From NCBI GenBank assembly GCA_963931925.1, contig OZ007571.1, positions 56,423,311 through 56,487,310 on the forward strand: a stretch of DNA of 64,000 nucleotides, in the 5' to 3' direction. Both the position numbers and the translations under genes were made by a program. Shown one piece after another: positions 43,206-54,241 of the stretch. Under the pieces are notes generated by a model. The model was not told where the DNA came from, did not search any database, and saw only the letters and a list, made by a program, of their open reading frames with translations. The stretch's first letter is position 1. Each line of letters starts with the position of its first letter. Source of the DNA: Onchidella celtica (Eukaryota; Mollusca; Gastropoda; Systellommatophora; Onchidiidae).

Positions 43206-43371
43206 GCTAGGTGTTTTTTGGCAGCAACAATAGTAAATATTTTTGAATTTCTTTTGTGTATGCGTGTGTGTGTGTGTGTGTGTAAGAGTTTGTTAAAGCG
43301 CCCAGAGCTTGTCATCGACGGGGTTGGGCGCTATATAAATGCAATATATTATTATTATTATTAAAGAGAAA

Positions 43372-43470
43372 AACCCATGGCAAGTGAAGGTCACAGTGAA
43401 TGGAAAAAAAATTGACTTTAGGATCGACACAGGTGCAGATGAAACTGTCATACAAAAAAATTTGAGCTTT
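43372..43470 (+). pseudogene. Truncated LTR-element protease
   Basis: The reading frame of Gag resumes after the LINE's target duplication and reaches an aspartic-protease active site (RIDTGADETVI). It then breaks off near 43455-43475, where the sequence jumps into integrase in a different frame. Reverse transcriptase and RNase H, which should lie between, are absent. Confidence 0.8.
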
Positions 43471-43472
43471 CG

Positions 43473-44705
43473 GTGGTCCTTGGATTATTACTTTACAACA
43501 CAAGAATGGTGATTCCTGCATCAATGCAAAATGAAATTTTGCAAAGAATACACGAGGGTCATCAAGGAATCGTCAAATCACGCGCTTTTGCCAGGTCTTC
43601 AGTATGGTGGCCAGGAATCTCAAACCAAATTGAGGATATAATTCAAAAATGTTCGATCTGTGAAAAACACACACTGCTCTCACCTGAACCCTTGAAACCA
43701 ACTGCTACACCAGACTACCCTTGGCAGCAAGTTGCAATGGATCTTTTCCAATGGAAGGGACATGATTATCTGTTGACAGTTGATTATTTTTCCAGGTGGA
43801 TAGAGATAGTTTTACTCAGAAAAACGACCTCAGCTAGTGTAGTCGAACATTCAAAGTCTATATTTGCAAGGTATGGTATACCAGAGACAGTAATAAGTGA
43901 CAATGGACCACAATTTGCTTCATTCGAATTTGCAAACCTTGCAGAGACTTATGGTTTTGAACACAAAACGAGTAGCCCAAAACACCCGCAAGGTAACGGA
44001 GAAGCGGAGAGAGCAGTACAAACAATCAAAAACCTTCTCTGGAAAGCAGATAATCTTTACGTCGCCATTCTCAACTATCGAGCAACACCATTAAAACAAG
44101 GAAGAAGTCCTGCTGAACTTCTACAAGGAAGGCAGTTGAGAACCAAATTACCAAATCTGCCATCCCAACTGAAACCTAAAGAACTAAACCTAAAGAAATT
44201 GCATTCAGCAGATGAATATCAGAAGGAACAACAAAAGTACTATTTTGATAAAAGGCATGGCGGAAAAAGACATGAGCATTTCGAACAAAACGATACTGTC
44301 TGGATTACAAAACCAAAATTTGAAAAAGCAGTAATCCTTGAATCATTTCAACCTCAGAGTCAGAGAGCAGATGTGCACGAGAGGTCTTATCTCGTCAAAA
44401 CTCATACAGCCACTAAAAGACGAAACAGACTACATCTGCGTAGGCGAACATTCGCTCCGTATGATGAAGGGATATCAACACCAGGAGCTACGTCATTAAT
44501 TCCGACTCCCAGAGACATGTCCAACCGAGCAAATGACAGACACTCCATGGATAATGACGTGGATGGTATTGAGACACCGTTGCCTGAGACTGCATCAAAT
44601 GGTGCTAAGCCACCTCCACAACACAACCGTGGTCAGCCAACGCAGTCACATTACACATCACGCAGCTGCCGTGTGATCAAACCTCCACAAAAGTTCACAC
44701 TGTAA
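43473..44705 (+). CDS. LTR-element integrase (headless pol fragment)
   Basis: Open frame of about 410 codons with no natural start, beginning right after the deletion junction. It has the zinc-binding H-x3-H...C-x2-C region (EGHQGIVKSRAF, CSICEKH). The catalytic core D-D-E follows: VAMDLFQWKG, ISDNGPQF and then the E within GNGEAERAVQ. A basic C-terminal region ends in SCRVIKPPQKFTL. The GPY/F-like part is weak. The enzyme inserts element DNA into the genome. It could not be expressed as a normal Gag-Pol product because of the frame change. Confidence 0.85.
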   Translation: MVLGLLLYNTRMVIPASMQNEILQRIHEGHQGIVKSRAFARSSVWWPGISNQIEDIIQKCSICEKHTLLSPEPLKPTATPDYPWQQVAMDLFQWKGHDYLLTVDYFSRWIEIVLLRKTTSASVVEHSKSIFARYGIPETVISDNGPQFASFEFANLAETYGFEHKTSSPKHPQGNGEAERAVQTIKNLLWKADNLYVAILNYRATPLKQGRSPAELLQGRQLRTKLPNLPSQLKPKELNLKKLHSADEYQKEQQKYYFDKRHGGKRHEHFEQNDTVWITKPKFEKAVILESFQPQSQRADVHERSYLVKTHTATKRRNRLHLRRRTFAPYDEGISTPGATSLIPTPRDMSNRANDRHSMDNDVDGIETPLPETASNGAKPPPQHNRGQPTQSHYTSRSCRVIKPPQKFTL

Positions 44706-45099
44706 TGCTGGTGTCCTACAGTCGCAAACCTTTTTATGGAGCACATTTAATATATTGTGACATTTTGGACATTTCTTTATATCTTAAGACAGTTAAGTAG
44801 TTGCTGATAATATGATTGTGTCATTGTGTGTCGGCAGTCTTCCGGGATAGAAATAGACGAAGTGTGTGGAGGGATGGAATGAATGAGAGAATGTTTCATT
44901 ATGTGTATAATCTCTAGTATTAATTTTAATCTATTTGATTAATGTCCACAAATTACTTTCATTTTTGTTCACACTTTGAAGTTCGAGGAACAGTTTAAAA
45001 AAAATTAAGTTTGAGGAACTGATATCGCTATCTTCGTAATTTTGAATTCTGAAACTAAAAGACATTTGTTTGTGTTGTAGAAAACTCAAGAAAGAGAGA
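44706..45099 (+). other. 3' untranslated region of the LTR element with polypurine tract
   Basis: Non-coding, ending with AAGAAAGAGAGA at 45088-45099 directly before the right LTR, the expected plus-strand primer. Confidence 0.65.
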
Positions 45100-45244
45100 T
45101 GTGATGTAAAGCCAATCTGGCATGTTACAATTTATGTATTCGGACATTATGGTTAAACAAGAATAAACCTGGCAGTTAGCCAACGATCATGGCGGCCTTC
45201 GTGTAGAGTGTTTTCTATAAGAACCTGTTCAACTAAATAATACA
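45100..45244 (+). repeat. Right LTR (145 bp)
   Basis: About 98 percent identical to the left LTR, by my own count three substitutions. Followed by GAGGT, the second copy of the target duplication. Confidence 0.93.
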
Positions 45245-45329
45245 GAGGTGACTTTGATTAAGAATAATAAAACTGACTTATATATAGAGAGAGAATAAAT
45301 GATAATTGCAATGTCAGCACTAATGAATT

Positions 45330-46400
45330 TTGTTTATTTACTGCTCTTGTTAGTCAAAAAGACAAACAAATAAAGCCAAAATCTATCAGATGTGCCATTA
45401 TTTTAGAGTGACAAAAAACAACATTACAGTAGTGGACTCAAACCTGAAAATAAATCATGAAATTGTTTTGGATGAAATGCACTTGAAATGAGTGTCACAT
45501 TTTATTTGATATCAGCCATTTCATGAACAGCAAGCCAGGGCCACAGCACTGACAGCTGTTACTTAATGGTATAGAATATATTATCCACATATAATCTTGG
45601 ACAGCAGTTCATGGCACAAAATCAGTTATGATGGCAAGAAAAGTGTATCAAACTCAACATTCAGCCATCCCAGCTTTATGATTTTCCACTGATTTATCTG
45701 CAGTATGAGAAAGAATAAATTGTCTAGATGCTAAAAAAATAGTCATAATTTACTTGAGATAGCTTCAGATAATCACCTTTCACAGACAATGTGACACATT
45801 TGAACAAATGAGCCATTTCTTCTCAAGCTATACGTATTAATATTATCACAGGTTTGAGTATTTCTAAGTATGAATTTGAGTTTGGGTTTAACGATGCATC
45901 AGCATGCTAATGGCCACTTTGTGGCTTTCATGCTTTTTTCATTATCTAACTTTGAAGCAGCTTTTTTAGTATTATTAGATGTATGCTAGTTCTTAATTTA
46001 TGTTTCAAGGTAATGCACTTTTGATATAGGCCTACATGTATAAAGAGTCGTTATACATTATGAAAATAAATCTACATTAAACATTTTGACTGTATTTTTA
46101 GTGCATTATCAAACTTCATATCTGCAAGGATGTTTCTCCTCCTCTGGTTGGTGGACACCAAAAAATGAATAAAATTTTCACACCACACAAGACAGGTGGC
46201 ATCAATAACAAATTTTCCTGCACTTTTATAAGACTGAGCTCATAATTTGTCTGTCCTGACAACATAAAAAACCAACACCTCTGACCTATTTGTAAAATCT
46301 AACTACCTTTCTTTGCCTCTTTTCTTGAGATCAAGAAAATATACAAGTTCAAACAGAAATGCCTGATTTGAATTTGTTCAAATTCTTTTTTTTTTTACAA
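45330..46400 (-). other. Probable 3' UTR of the TTLL gene
   Basis: Non-coding sequence downstream of the TTLL stop at 46401. AATAAA motifs on the minus strand at 45506-45501 and 45338-45333 are candidate poly(A) signals, just short of the LTR element. Confidence 0.45.
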
Positions 46401-49400
46401 TCAATAGCACCATCCAGCATCAAGGCGACATTTACCAACAAACCAGAGATATATGAATTTGTTCATGAAATTGAGATTTTTGTTCACAAGTAAATCAGAT
46501 TTGGGTGTCCATGCTAATGCATCTTCTTGTGAAATTGAAGGTGGGAATATGCGACGAGCTGTTCCCCTCCAAGTATGCTCTAAGTATGCCAGTTTTAATT
46601 CATTACGCAAATCTTCTGTCAGACATTTACTGCAGAGCTTACAAACTAATGAATTACAATCACTCAAACACAGCTTTGTCCTACAGTAATCAGGGAACAC
46701 TTGAATATCATTTGGTGAAACCAACATTTCTTCTTCAAAAGCTGGAGTTTTTTTCCTCGATGTTGACGTAAAATGCCCTACACCAACCAAACTTAACAAA
46801 TTGAATAAAACATGCTCATACAAACGTGCATTTTCCTTGAAGTGGTCGGACGAGAGATTTGGGGACATGTTGCCTTCCATCAAAAACACATTCATATTTT
46901 CATCTACGACAAAGTCAAAGCGTATCAGTTCAAAGAAGTTTCTCTTTGAGGGATACTTGTGTACTGATCTGATCAGTTCGGGTTCCTTTGTTAAAATCAC
47001 AGTTCGAATGGCTGATTTGACTTTTTTCCACAGGGTGGTGGGATCTTTTCCCACAGTTTTTAAATACTCATTAAAAGACTCTTTAAATGTGTAACCTTTT
47101 TCTGTGTGCAAATGTTTCAGTGATGGTACATTCCACAATGGCAGATACTCATCCCCAACTACATATTTATCTAGAAGAGTGCTATCAAATGGGTAATACT
47201 TCAAAGGGCAGAACCTGAAGAGAGCTTCACCATCAATAACATACACGCGTAAAGGATTAATTGATGTGATAATTGTGTAAATGCCAATATCAAACTTATG
47301 CCCATCTATAAGATATGGCCTTGAAATAAACTCTTGGACAAAAGTTTCACCCTTAGTCAGATCTAAATCTTTAGTTTTCTTAACTTTTATTCCTCTGTGC
47401 ATGTTGTTCTTTTGCACCCAACTAATGTTTTTATGCTTCTCTGCATATTCCAAAAATTCTTTCTTCCTTGATGGAATTTCAAATGCCTTGGGAATAAAAT
47501 CCAACTTTGTCTGTGCCAAACTGACTTTATTGGTAATGAATCCTGACCCAGGGAAATGGTTGATCCTCTGATAGGGTTTGAGGGTTGCCATGGTGTTTCG
47601 CAATGTAACGAATGGATAGTCATGAATCCATCCAACAACCCAATCTGACAATTTCTCTCCAACAGTAAATCCCATCTTGTCAAACACATTATACACATGT
47701 TTGAGGTATCCATTTGGACCGTTATTCTTTGATTTGGGACTTCCTTCAATCCAAACGATAGGAGATGCACCTGCAGGGTACGTATGGTCGCTACCTTGTG
47801 CCTCTATCACTGGCAGTTTGGCCAGTTCATTTTGATGTATCCTGTAAAAAACAAAGGAAAGTCAGTAATATATCTGTTACACTAATACTAATAAATATAA
47901 GGCAATGTCCACTAATAAAAGATTAATATTATTAAAACCACAGAAAATCTGTGGGGTCCCATCAAAGCTTTGAAGCAAAGTCAAAATATGGCAAAAAGAA
48001 AAAGCTGTATATAGCAAAACCTCGCATAAGAAAAAATAATACCAAAACAATACAATAAAACACAAAGGAAAAGGGAAGACAAATTAAGTTCAGCATTAAA
48101 ACCTTCATTAGGAAAAAATAAAGGGTTGGAAAATTGAACCAACAAAACAATTATTATTATTATTTTATATAGCACATATCCATTTTTAAAATGCTCTATG
48201 CGCTTTACAGAAGAAACCTGTCAACCACAGAGAAGAATGGAGCACCGGCGAAGCGCTCAACACACTACACTGCTGCTTTCTCTCTCCCTGTCTCGCTCAC
48301 TCTCTCTCTCTCTATCTCAGAGCAAATTGTACCGCAGCCTGTTAGGCACAGTTCACAACTCACAACAGTTCACAACTCACAACACAAATAATATTATAAT
48401 TACACAATGAAAAAGATGTAGAACATTAAATATTAAATCAATATGACCCCTTACCCGCTCAGAGAGAGAGATTAAGAGAGAAAGAGAGGGAGAGAGAGAG
48501 AGAAAGGAGAGAGAGAGAGAAAGAGAGAGAGGAGAGAAAGAGAGAGAGAGGAATATCAACTTGCTACTTAATATGATTCCTGTGTTTTGAGTGTCTCCAT
48601 GATGAGAAACAATCATCAGGACTATTCTGTTGTGCGAAGGCAAAGTGACATATGTGCTCATTTTATAATTTTGAGAAAAACACAAAAAACTTGTGTGGCA
48701 TAGCCAGCCTACACAAATGCTTTTATTTTGAGTATGCCACATTAGACACTACTATTTCGGGAGCAGAAACATCTATCTGCCTTTGACATAAAAGAATTAT
48801 GAGTGAGACAAATTCACATTATATATCTAGGCCAGGGGTGCTCAACCAGTCGATCGCGATCTACCGGTCGATCTTCAAGTGCTTGGCAGTCGATCGCGGG
48901 ATGAATGTAGGACACACCCGCGAGGTATATAATATATATATTTACCTAAGGTAAAAATGTGTTATTAAAATAAAATATGTTTTGGTTCACTGCATTTTGT
49001 ATCTAAGATTCTAAGTTGTATGTTAAAGTGAATAATGCCGATAGGCACACCAGCATAGGTTCGGTTTCTTTTATCTTTTGTTTCAGGGCTTCGCCAGACT
49101 GGTGGATCTCCAAAGGCTGGGAAATGTAAAAGTAGATCCTATGTCAGTTAAGGTTGAGCACCCCTGATCTAGACAATAAAGTAGAAAAGGCCATGTTATC
49201 AGTTACGTTGTTCTGCCTTTGCACAGCAGTGTTCATGAGCCTTCTAAAGCTGAATTTCCTTAAAACATTTATCAATGATTTTCTCCAAATACTACAGGCA
49301 TGTAAGGGTAAATCTAATACATTATCATTACCAGATACTATATTAGTACAGTACTGAGTAGAGAACCATATCATTGTGAAACTCACTCATGATCTTCCTT

Positions 49401-49565
49401 CATTCGCTGCAGCTGATAAACATTTAATATGGTGAGGATGACCCCAAGGGTGAGGACAATCACTACGAGAAGTAAAAGGTTACTGCTGCGTCTCCGCCGG
49501 TAGACTGGTCTGCCAGAGTTGCTGTATTCATCAAACATTTTGTACTGACTGCCAAGCATTTTCAT
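46401..49565 (-). CDS. Membrane-anchored tubulin-tyrosine-ligase-like protein (TTLL-15 type)
   Basis: Two coding exons, 49565-49387 and 47841-46401, join in phase to give 539 residues. The ATG lies immediately after a 3' splice site (CCCAG). A basic stretch (VYRRRRSSN) is followed by one hydrophobic segment at about residues 29-50 (LLLLVVIVLTLGVILTILNV), so a type II signal anchor is predicted. The TTL domain covers about 75-415: HKFDIGIYTIITSINPLRVY, then ELIRFDFVVDENMNVFLMEG and the family's E-x-N-x-SP signature (EGNMSPN, 381-387), which binds Mg-ATP. A cysteine cluster (CRTKLCLSDCNSLVCKLCSKC) follows. The family adds amino acids to tubulin or other proteins; this branch resembles nematode TTLL-15. 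Substrate is unknown. Confidence 0.88.
47940..48140 (-). repeat. Dispersed repeat related to 15815-16205 and 56760-56935
   Basis: Minus-strand sequence carries CTATATACAGCTTTTTCTT, then TTGCCATATTTTGACTTTGC and GACCCCACAGATTTTCTG. Its stem-loop region is degraded (CTAATGAAGG). It lies in the TTLL intron. Confidence 0.65.
48146..48400 (-). repeat. SINE-like repeat with L2-type tail, copy 2
   Basis: Shares CTCAGAGCAAATTGTA, CAGCCTGTTAGGC and tandem CAGTTCACAACTCACAA with 26130-26543 and 59805-60105. The (ATTATT)n tail lies at 48150-48164. The L2-like end is more diverged here. Confidence 0.6.
48459..48552. repeat. (GA)n-rich simple repeat
   Basis: About 94 bases of almost pure purine, AG/GAGAGG units, in the TTLL intron. 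Confidence 0.9.
48825..49174. mobile_element. hAT-like MITE, 334 bp
   Basis: The element spans 48833-49166 with 15-bp inverted ends CAGGGGTGCTCAACC / GGTTGAGCACCCCTG. The flanks ATCTAGGC (48825-48832) and ATCTAGAC (49167-49174) form an 8-bp target duplication with one difference. The left part holds repeated TCGATCGCG/CCGGTCGATC words typical of non-autonomous hAT (Charlie-like) elements. It has no ORF. It lies in the TTLL intron. Confidence 0.88.
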
Positions 49566-50044
49566 CTGGGAAAATACACAGAGTAAAGGACTGTCAAAAA
49601 TATTACACATGAAAAAGAAACAAAAAATAAAACAAAACAAGACACGAAACAAAACAAAACAATAATCAAAATCTTTGAATGTACTGTAATGTTTTGTTTC
49701 TTGAAAATTTCTCCTCATGGATTTCATGAGTCTTGTAAATGCTAAGAACCGAAAAGTATCATCAAATATTCAATGCTCTACACTAATGGTATATAAATAA
49801 GTCATTTATGACACTTTGGTGATGTTAAAAATAAACTTATTCTTTTCCTGTCATTTGGTGACTTATGCCATTATGATTCTATCAGATTATTACATTTTCC
49901 TATTGGTGCATTTCTTTTTCTACAATATTATCCGATAGTCCTCATGCTCAGGAATGCAATGAACCGTCAATTGCCTTTTGGCATGAACCGTCAGTTGCCT
50001 TTTGGCATAAGTCTGACATATAACATTAATGTAGAGCAGTGATG

Positions 50045-50185
50045 AAATGGCAAAGATCAACTACAAGTGAGGCAAAAATGCTGGGACTCTCATGGGGCCA
50101 GATTGAAGCCGCAGCCCAGGACAGAGCAAGGTGGAGGACCTTGGTAGATGACCTATGCCCCATTAGGGGTTCAAGGGTTTAAGTC
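50045..50185 (+). pseudogene. 3' end fragment of another RTE-like LINE
   Basis: A frame from about 50055 ends ...LGLSWGQIEAAAQDRARWRT, then LVDDLCPIRG before a stop, which is the typical C-terminus of endonuclease/reverse-transcriptase LINEs (compare DREGWKVFVGGLYPD in the element at 7500-10748). Nothing upstream continues the ORF, so this is a 5'-truncated relic in the intron upstream of the TTLL coding exons. Confidence 0.6.
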
Positions 50186-50700
50186 AAGTGATGAAATGTC
50201 TGCACTTTTATCCACAGTATTATAATGACTATCGGATGCTCTACACTTTCATCCACAGTACTATATAATCACTATTGGAAGAATGTGTATGCACAGCTGT
50301 ACTATTCAGTGTGACCATAATTGTAAACATAATTATATAGAGACACTGATTTTCAATGACAATTCATCATGTCTTCGAACACATTCTTTTGTGAACATAC
50401 TGATATGACATACAAGTGATGAACACCACAGGTATTGTACACTTCTAAAATAATACATAATACAATACCACACCAAACTGCAAAAAAACAAGTGGGGACA
50501 ATTTTGTACGTATATATTAATTAAGAAAGATACATTGAGTTATCCAACTGATTACATCAACTTCAAGTCATAGTTTATTGCTGTCAAAATATGACACATT
50601 TGTGATGCATAAAATCACTGTACCTTTCAAAAGAAATGCAATCACTTTACAAAGAAGACATGAAGAAACCCTTGAGAACTGTGATTATCACAGAACTTAC

Positions 50701-50800
50701 CTGAAGAGTACAGGTCACGATTCTTTTGTTAAGATATAAAGAAAGTCTTGGATCATTCACTGCCGTGTAGGAAATAAACTTTTACCTAGACTACAGTTTC
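50701..50800 (-). other. Probable non-coding first exon of the TTLL gene
   Basis: A strong donor CTTCAG|GTAAGT ends at 50701 on the minus strand, 1.1 kb upstream of the coding exon that starts directly at a splice acceptor. Stops occur in all frames, so it is 5' UTR. Its 5' end is not determined. Confidence 0.5.
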
Positions 50801-52660
50801 TGAACTACACATATCCTGTTCGTGAAGGCACTGTATCCTGTATCTCGGTGAATGATGACAAAATTACCTATGTCACTCAACAGGCGTGCTAGCAGTAAAT
50901 TCTTTTGAAAAAAAAAACACTTCCTCATAGTTAAAACGCCAGGTGGTGTATGCTGGAATTATCTCAACATATCACTCTGCGAAACAACATTCATTGATTC
51001 AAATATCAATACTCATCAATCAAAGTGTCAAAAGATTACGATTTAATTAAGAGCCAACCTCCAACAGGTACGGGATTTCACTCGAGGCTGACGCCCCTGA
51101 CGTTTAGATCGCACAGTGCTTGTTGTACGGTAGCCAACTGGCAATATAATTCGGCCAACCGTGACCTATTCAGCTTTCTCATTTTATGTACCTCTGACCT
51201 GGTTGCTTGAACTGTGATGATGAAGCTGTATTACTTGAACACTTTTGTCCTCAAAAGACCAATGATAACCCCGCTGTGTTAGCATTCGCCAATGACAAGA
51301 CTAAGAGAGGTAAAAAAAACAAGAGGGCTTTTTCTTCACGCCAGTGGTACCGACAAAATCTTAATTTTACTGCAGAAACTTTTTTTTTTCACATGTCACG
51401 ACCTTAGTTCTTGTTTACTCTGTCTCCATTTTCTAAAAAAAAAATAAAAACTCTTTTAGTACGACAGAATAGGTATAACAAATGCACACCTTGATACTCG
51501 TTTAAAATGCGCCGTCGCACTTATCAAGCTGTCACACAATTCCGATTTATTGAAACTCCTTATCATAATACTAAAACGGCAAACGTTGAACGTCGAATTT
51601 CTCAGTTGTGCAAAAAGTGGAGTTGGAACAAATAAGAACCAAGGTCGCGACGTGTTATAATTAAATATACCTTTTATGGATCATTCCATTTTTTGCTGTA
51701 AGTTTACAAACACGAATCAGTGCTGTCTTTAGTTGCACTTACAACTATGTACCCATGTCCGTGGTGGGCTACATGTACTTAATCTACCCACTGTTTAACC
51801 GCCAACCACTAGCCTATCGCCTCGAGGTGTCTTCTGCTCATACTCTCAACTACAACCTCTCTTTCGCAAACAACTATCTTTCCAACAACCTTCCATTCAT
51901 CACATTGAAAAAGACAGCATAAAGAGGGAGGCGGGTGGGGAGAAACATTATGGGGAAAACGTGAGTAAAGTGTGTGATGCAGCTATCCAGGGCCATCTTA
52001 ATATTGGCCCCAAGGCAAAGCAATGGGCTGCGCCCACCCCCCCCCCCCCGTTTCAAAAACCAATGTAAATTTGCGTGCGTGGGCCCCCCTGAACGCTTGG
52101 GCAACTGTCAATTAATGTGCCCATCTCTTAATCTCAAATTCCACAATAATTATTGGCGTAGTCCTTGACCACCGGCCACCGACCCGTCACTTTTGATTTT
52201 ATGAAGGAACAAGTAGGGGACGGTGGTGAATGCTTTACAGGACCAAAGAATGTTGAGTAGTAAAACAGGACTAAACTACTAATACCTTCCCCTCTTTGGC
52301 GACCTGCTCCACCGTGTGTTGCATGGCAACCTATGTGTCTCTCGTGGCCTCACTCTAAGGTTGTTGTGGCCACAATTAAAAGGCAACCATTCAGAGCCAC
52401 CAAATATAAAATTTGCACGGCTGTAATGTGTAGACTTCATGCATACCCGAGGAAGGCACTTTGACTGCGGATCCATGAAAGAATAACTGTATTTTCTAAA
52501 GTGGACCGGCAACGCATCCTGTCCTTTTTCATAAAGGCTAAGAATCTACAACTTGATTTTAAAATTTTTATACTCATTTAGGCTACATAACATTTCTCAG
52601 ATCCATTCAAAACAACTTTTGAGAAATTTACAAATGTGATAAAATTATATGAAAGTGAAA
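50801..52660. other. Intergenic region upstream of TTLL; no gene supported
   Basis: Should contain the TTLL promoter. A C(14) run lies near 52037-52050. Open frames are short, without recognisable domains. Confidence 0.45.
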
Positions 52661-52673
52661 TTTAATTCTACAG

Positions 52674-52703
52674 CATGGAGCTATTGTTATTAATAGCTCC
52701 ATG
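52674..52703. repeat. 30-bp inverted repeat (12-bp perfect arms)
   Basis: CATGGAGCTATT and AATAGCTCCATG are separated by six bases and flanked by TCTACAG / TTCTACAG. A stable hairpin if transcribed. Confidence 0.85.
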
Positions 52704-53052
52704 TTCTACAGTTAAACTTTAAGCTCTGAATACGAAACAAATTTATACATGTATAAAGAACTATGTACCCGAACAGACCGTGAAAGGTGCAAAGTGGCCG
52801 TTATCGTGCCGACGCGCCGTAAAATCCAAACTCATAACTCAAACACACCTGTTCTCCCACCCCAACCCTTGTTCTGTTTATCCTGCCAATCGCGACTCAC
52901 ACCGATTCAGGTCTATGCTTATGTTCGGACTTTCATACTGTGCGCTTCTTCACCAAGACAAAAGATACTAGATGTAATAGTAACTAATATAGATCTAGTA
53001 GTATATCTTTCGCATGACTGCGAGCATCTCTTAATAATATTCGCCGTCATCT

Positions 53053-53315
53053 ATCCGTTTTAACCGTTCAGTAGTGTATATCTATGGTTTTAACCGTTCA
53101 GTAGTGTATATATCTATGGTTTTAACCGTGCAGTAGTGTATATCTATGGTTTTAACCGTGCAGTAGTGTATATCTATGGTTTTAACCGTTCAGTAGTGTA
53201 TAATATCTATGGTTTTAACCGTGCAGTAGTGTATATCTATGGTTTTAACCGTTCAGTCGTGTATATCTATGGTTTTAACCGTTCAGTAGTGTATATATGG
53301 TTTTAACCAACTGGT
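53053..53315. repeat. Minisatellite, about 8 units of about 30 bp
   Basis: Eight occurrences of the word CAGT(A/C)GTGTATA at 29-33-bp spacing (starting near 53069, 53098, 53131, 53161, 53191, 53224, 53254 and 53284), each preceded by GGTTTTAACCG(T/G). Variants in TG/TT and TATATATC length show separate unit histories. GGTTTTAACC within each unit is palindromic-like (GGTT...AACC). Confidence 0.92.
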
Positions 53316-53319
53316 TTTA

Positions 53320-53975
53320 ACTTTTACATTGTCTCAAAGGGAAAAAAAAAACGAAACAAAGAAAGAATTCAGAGCAGCTCAGTGACCTACATTACAGTAG
53401 CGCATCACTGGGTCGGATCATGACGTTTCACTTTATGCTGGTAAAACGTAAAAAAAAATAATAATCCGTAAACGGACTTGGGGACACTGGATTTGGGGGC
53501 GGGGTGCCGTGAATTTCCACACATACGTTTCCGCATTGGCAGTTGATGACTAGACAGTATATCCTTCGTATTTTTTTTTTACTGTCTAGTATAAATAGCT
53601 GCTCTACGTGACAAAATTTTGATTGACATTTCAGTGTCCTGAATTTAATGTCACCAAGCACACAATCTTCACACGACAAAATCATTATGTCTGACTGAAA
53701 AATAAACCCGTGTGCCTAATAATAGATACACACAGTTCTCTTGGAGTAAAAACGAAGAAACTAAATTGCTTAATTTTGTCCTTGATCAGTTGATGTAATC
53801 AAGAAATGTGGAAATTTATTTACACTGTATATATTTTTAGGGTTTATGAACGTATCTGAACTTTAAAAAGCTAAGCACTGGGACTGGGAGGCCCATATCA
53901 GGGGCGATCTTTATAAATTAATTGTCCCCCTCCAGTGCCTATGAGGTTTTGTATTCTTATTTCATATTGCCAACA
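53320..53975. other. Intergenic; no gene recognised
   Basis: AT-rich with A- and T-tracts. ACTGTCTAGT words on either side of a T tract at 53553-53590 form a small inverted repeat. Confidence 0.4.
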
Positions 53976-53977
53976 TC

Positions 53978-54142
53978 CAGTGGCGCACAGAGGTTTGGTG
54001 ATGCCCCGTCATGCCCCAGGCCAACTCTTTGACTGCATGCCCGAAGGCGCAAGTATAGGGCCTTGACATTCTTTAATTGGATGCCCCCTGAAATGGATGC
54101 CGGGGCCATCGCCCCCTCTTCCTCCATTTCTGCACGCCACTG
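53978..54142. mobile_element. Possible short inverted-repeat element (CAGTGGCG ends)
   Basis: CAGTGGCGCACAGA at the left and TCTGCACGCCACTG at the right are inverted with two mismatches. CAGTGGCG ends are common in hAT and related MITEs. No convincing target duplication is present, so the call is tentative. Confidence 0.45.
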
Positions 54143-54241
54143 GATACATGTACATGTACATCAGAATCTGTCTCCCACAGTGAAAACAACATCGACCATG
54201 TATTGATTTGTGTTGAATGAGTGGTATTAAAAAGTATACAG

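Larger units (their letters stand above)
39262..43362 (+). mobile_element. L2-type LINE inserted in the LTR element (9-bp target duplication)
   Basis: AAAGAGAAA is duplicated at 39253-39261 and 43363-43371. Removing the insert and one copy restores the Gag-to-protease frame, which proves the insertion site. The element has a 5' region of about 730 bases including a tRNA-like segment, one long ORF (39990-43205) and a 3' UTR with a (GT)n tract at 43264-43283. It ends GGGCGCTATATAAATGC followed by (ATT)n, a tail typical of L2/CR1-type elements. No separate first ORF is seen. Confidence 0.93.
38093..45249 (+). mobile_element. Ty3-type LTR retrotransposon, reverse-transcriptase-deleted and split by an L2 LINE
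   Basis: Two 145-bp LTRs (38098-38242 and 45100-45244) begin TGTGATG and end in TACA, differ at about three positions, and are flanked by the 5-bp target duplication GAGGT (38093-38097 and 45245-45249). The order inside is primer-binding site, gag, start of protease, then integrase directly; reverse transcriptase and RNase H are missing. A purine tract precedes the right LTR at 45089-45099. A 4.1-kb LINE at 39262-43362 interrupts it. Without that LINE it is about 3 kb, well below the usual 5 kb. LTRs this short are unusual for Ty3-type elements. Confidence 0.93.

Noticed and set aside
51985-52110. hAT-like left end CAGGGCCATCTTAA near a C-rich run
   Set aside because: Only one end is visible and no inverted partner or target duplication was found within several hundred bases.
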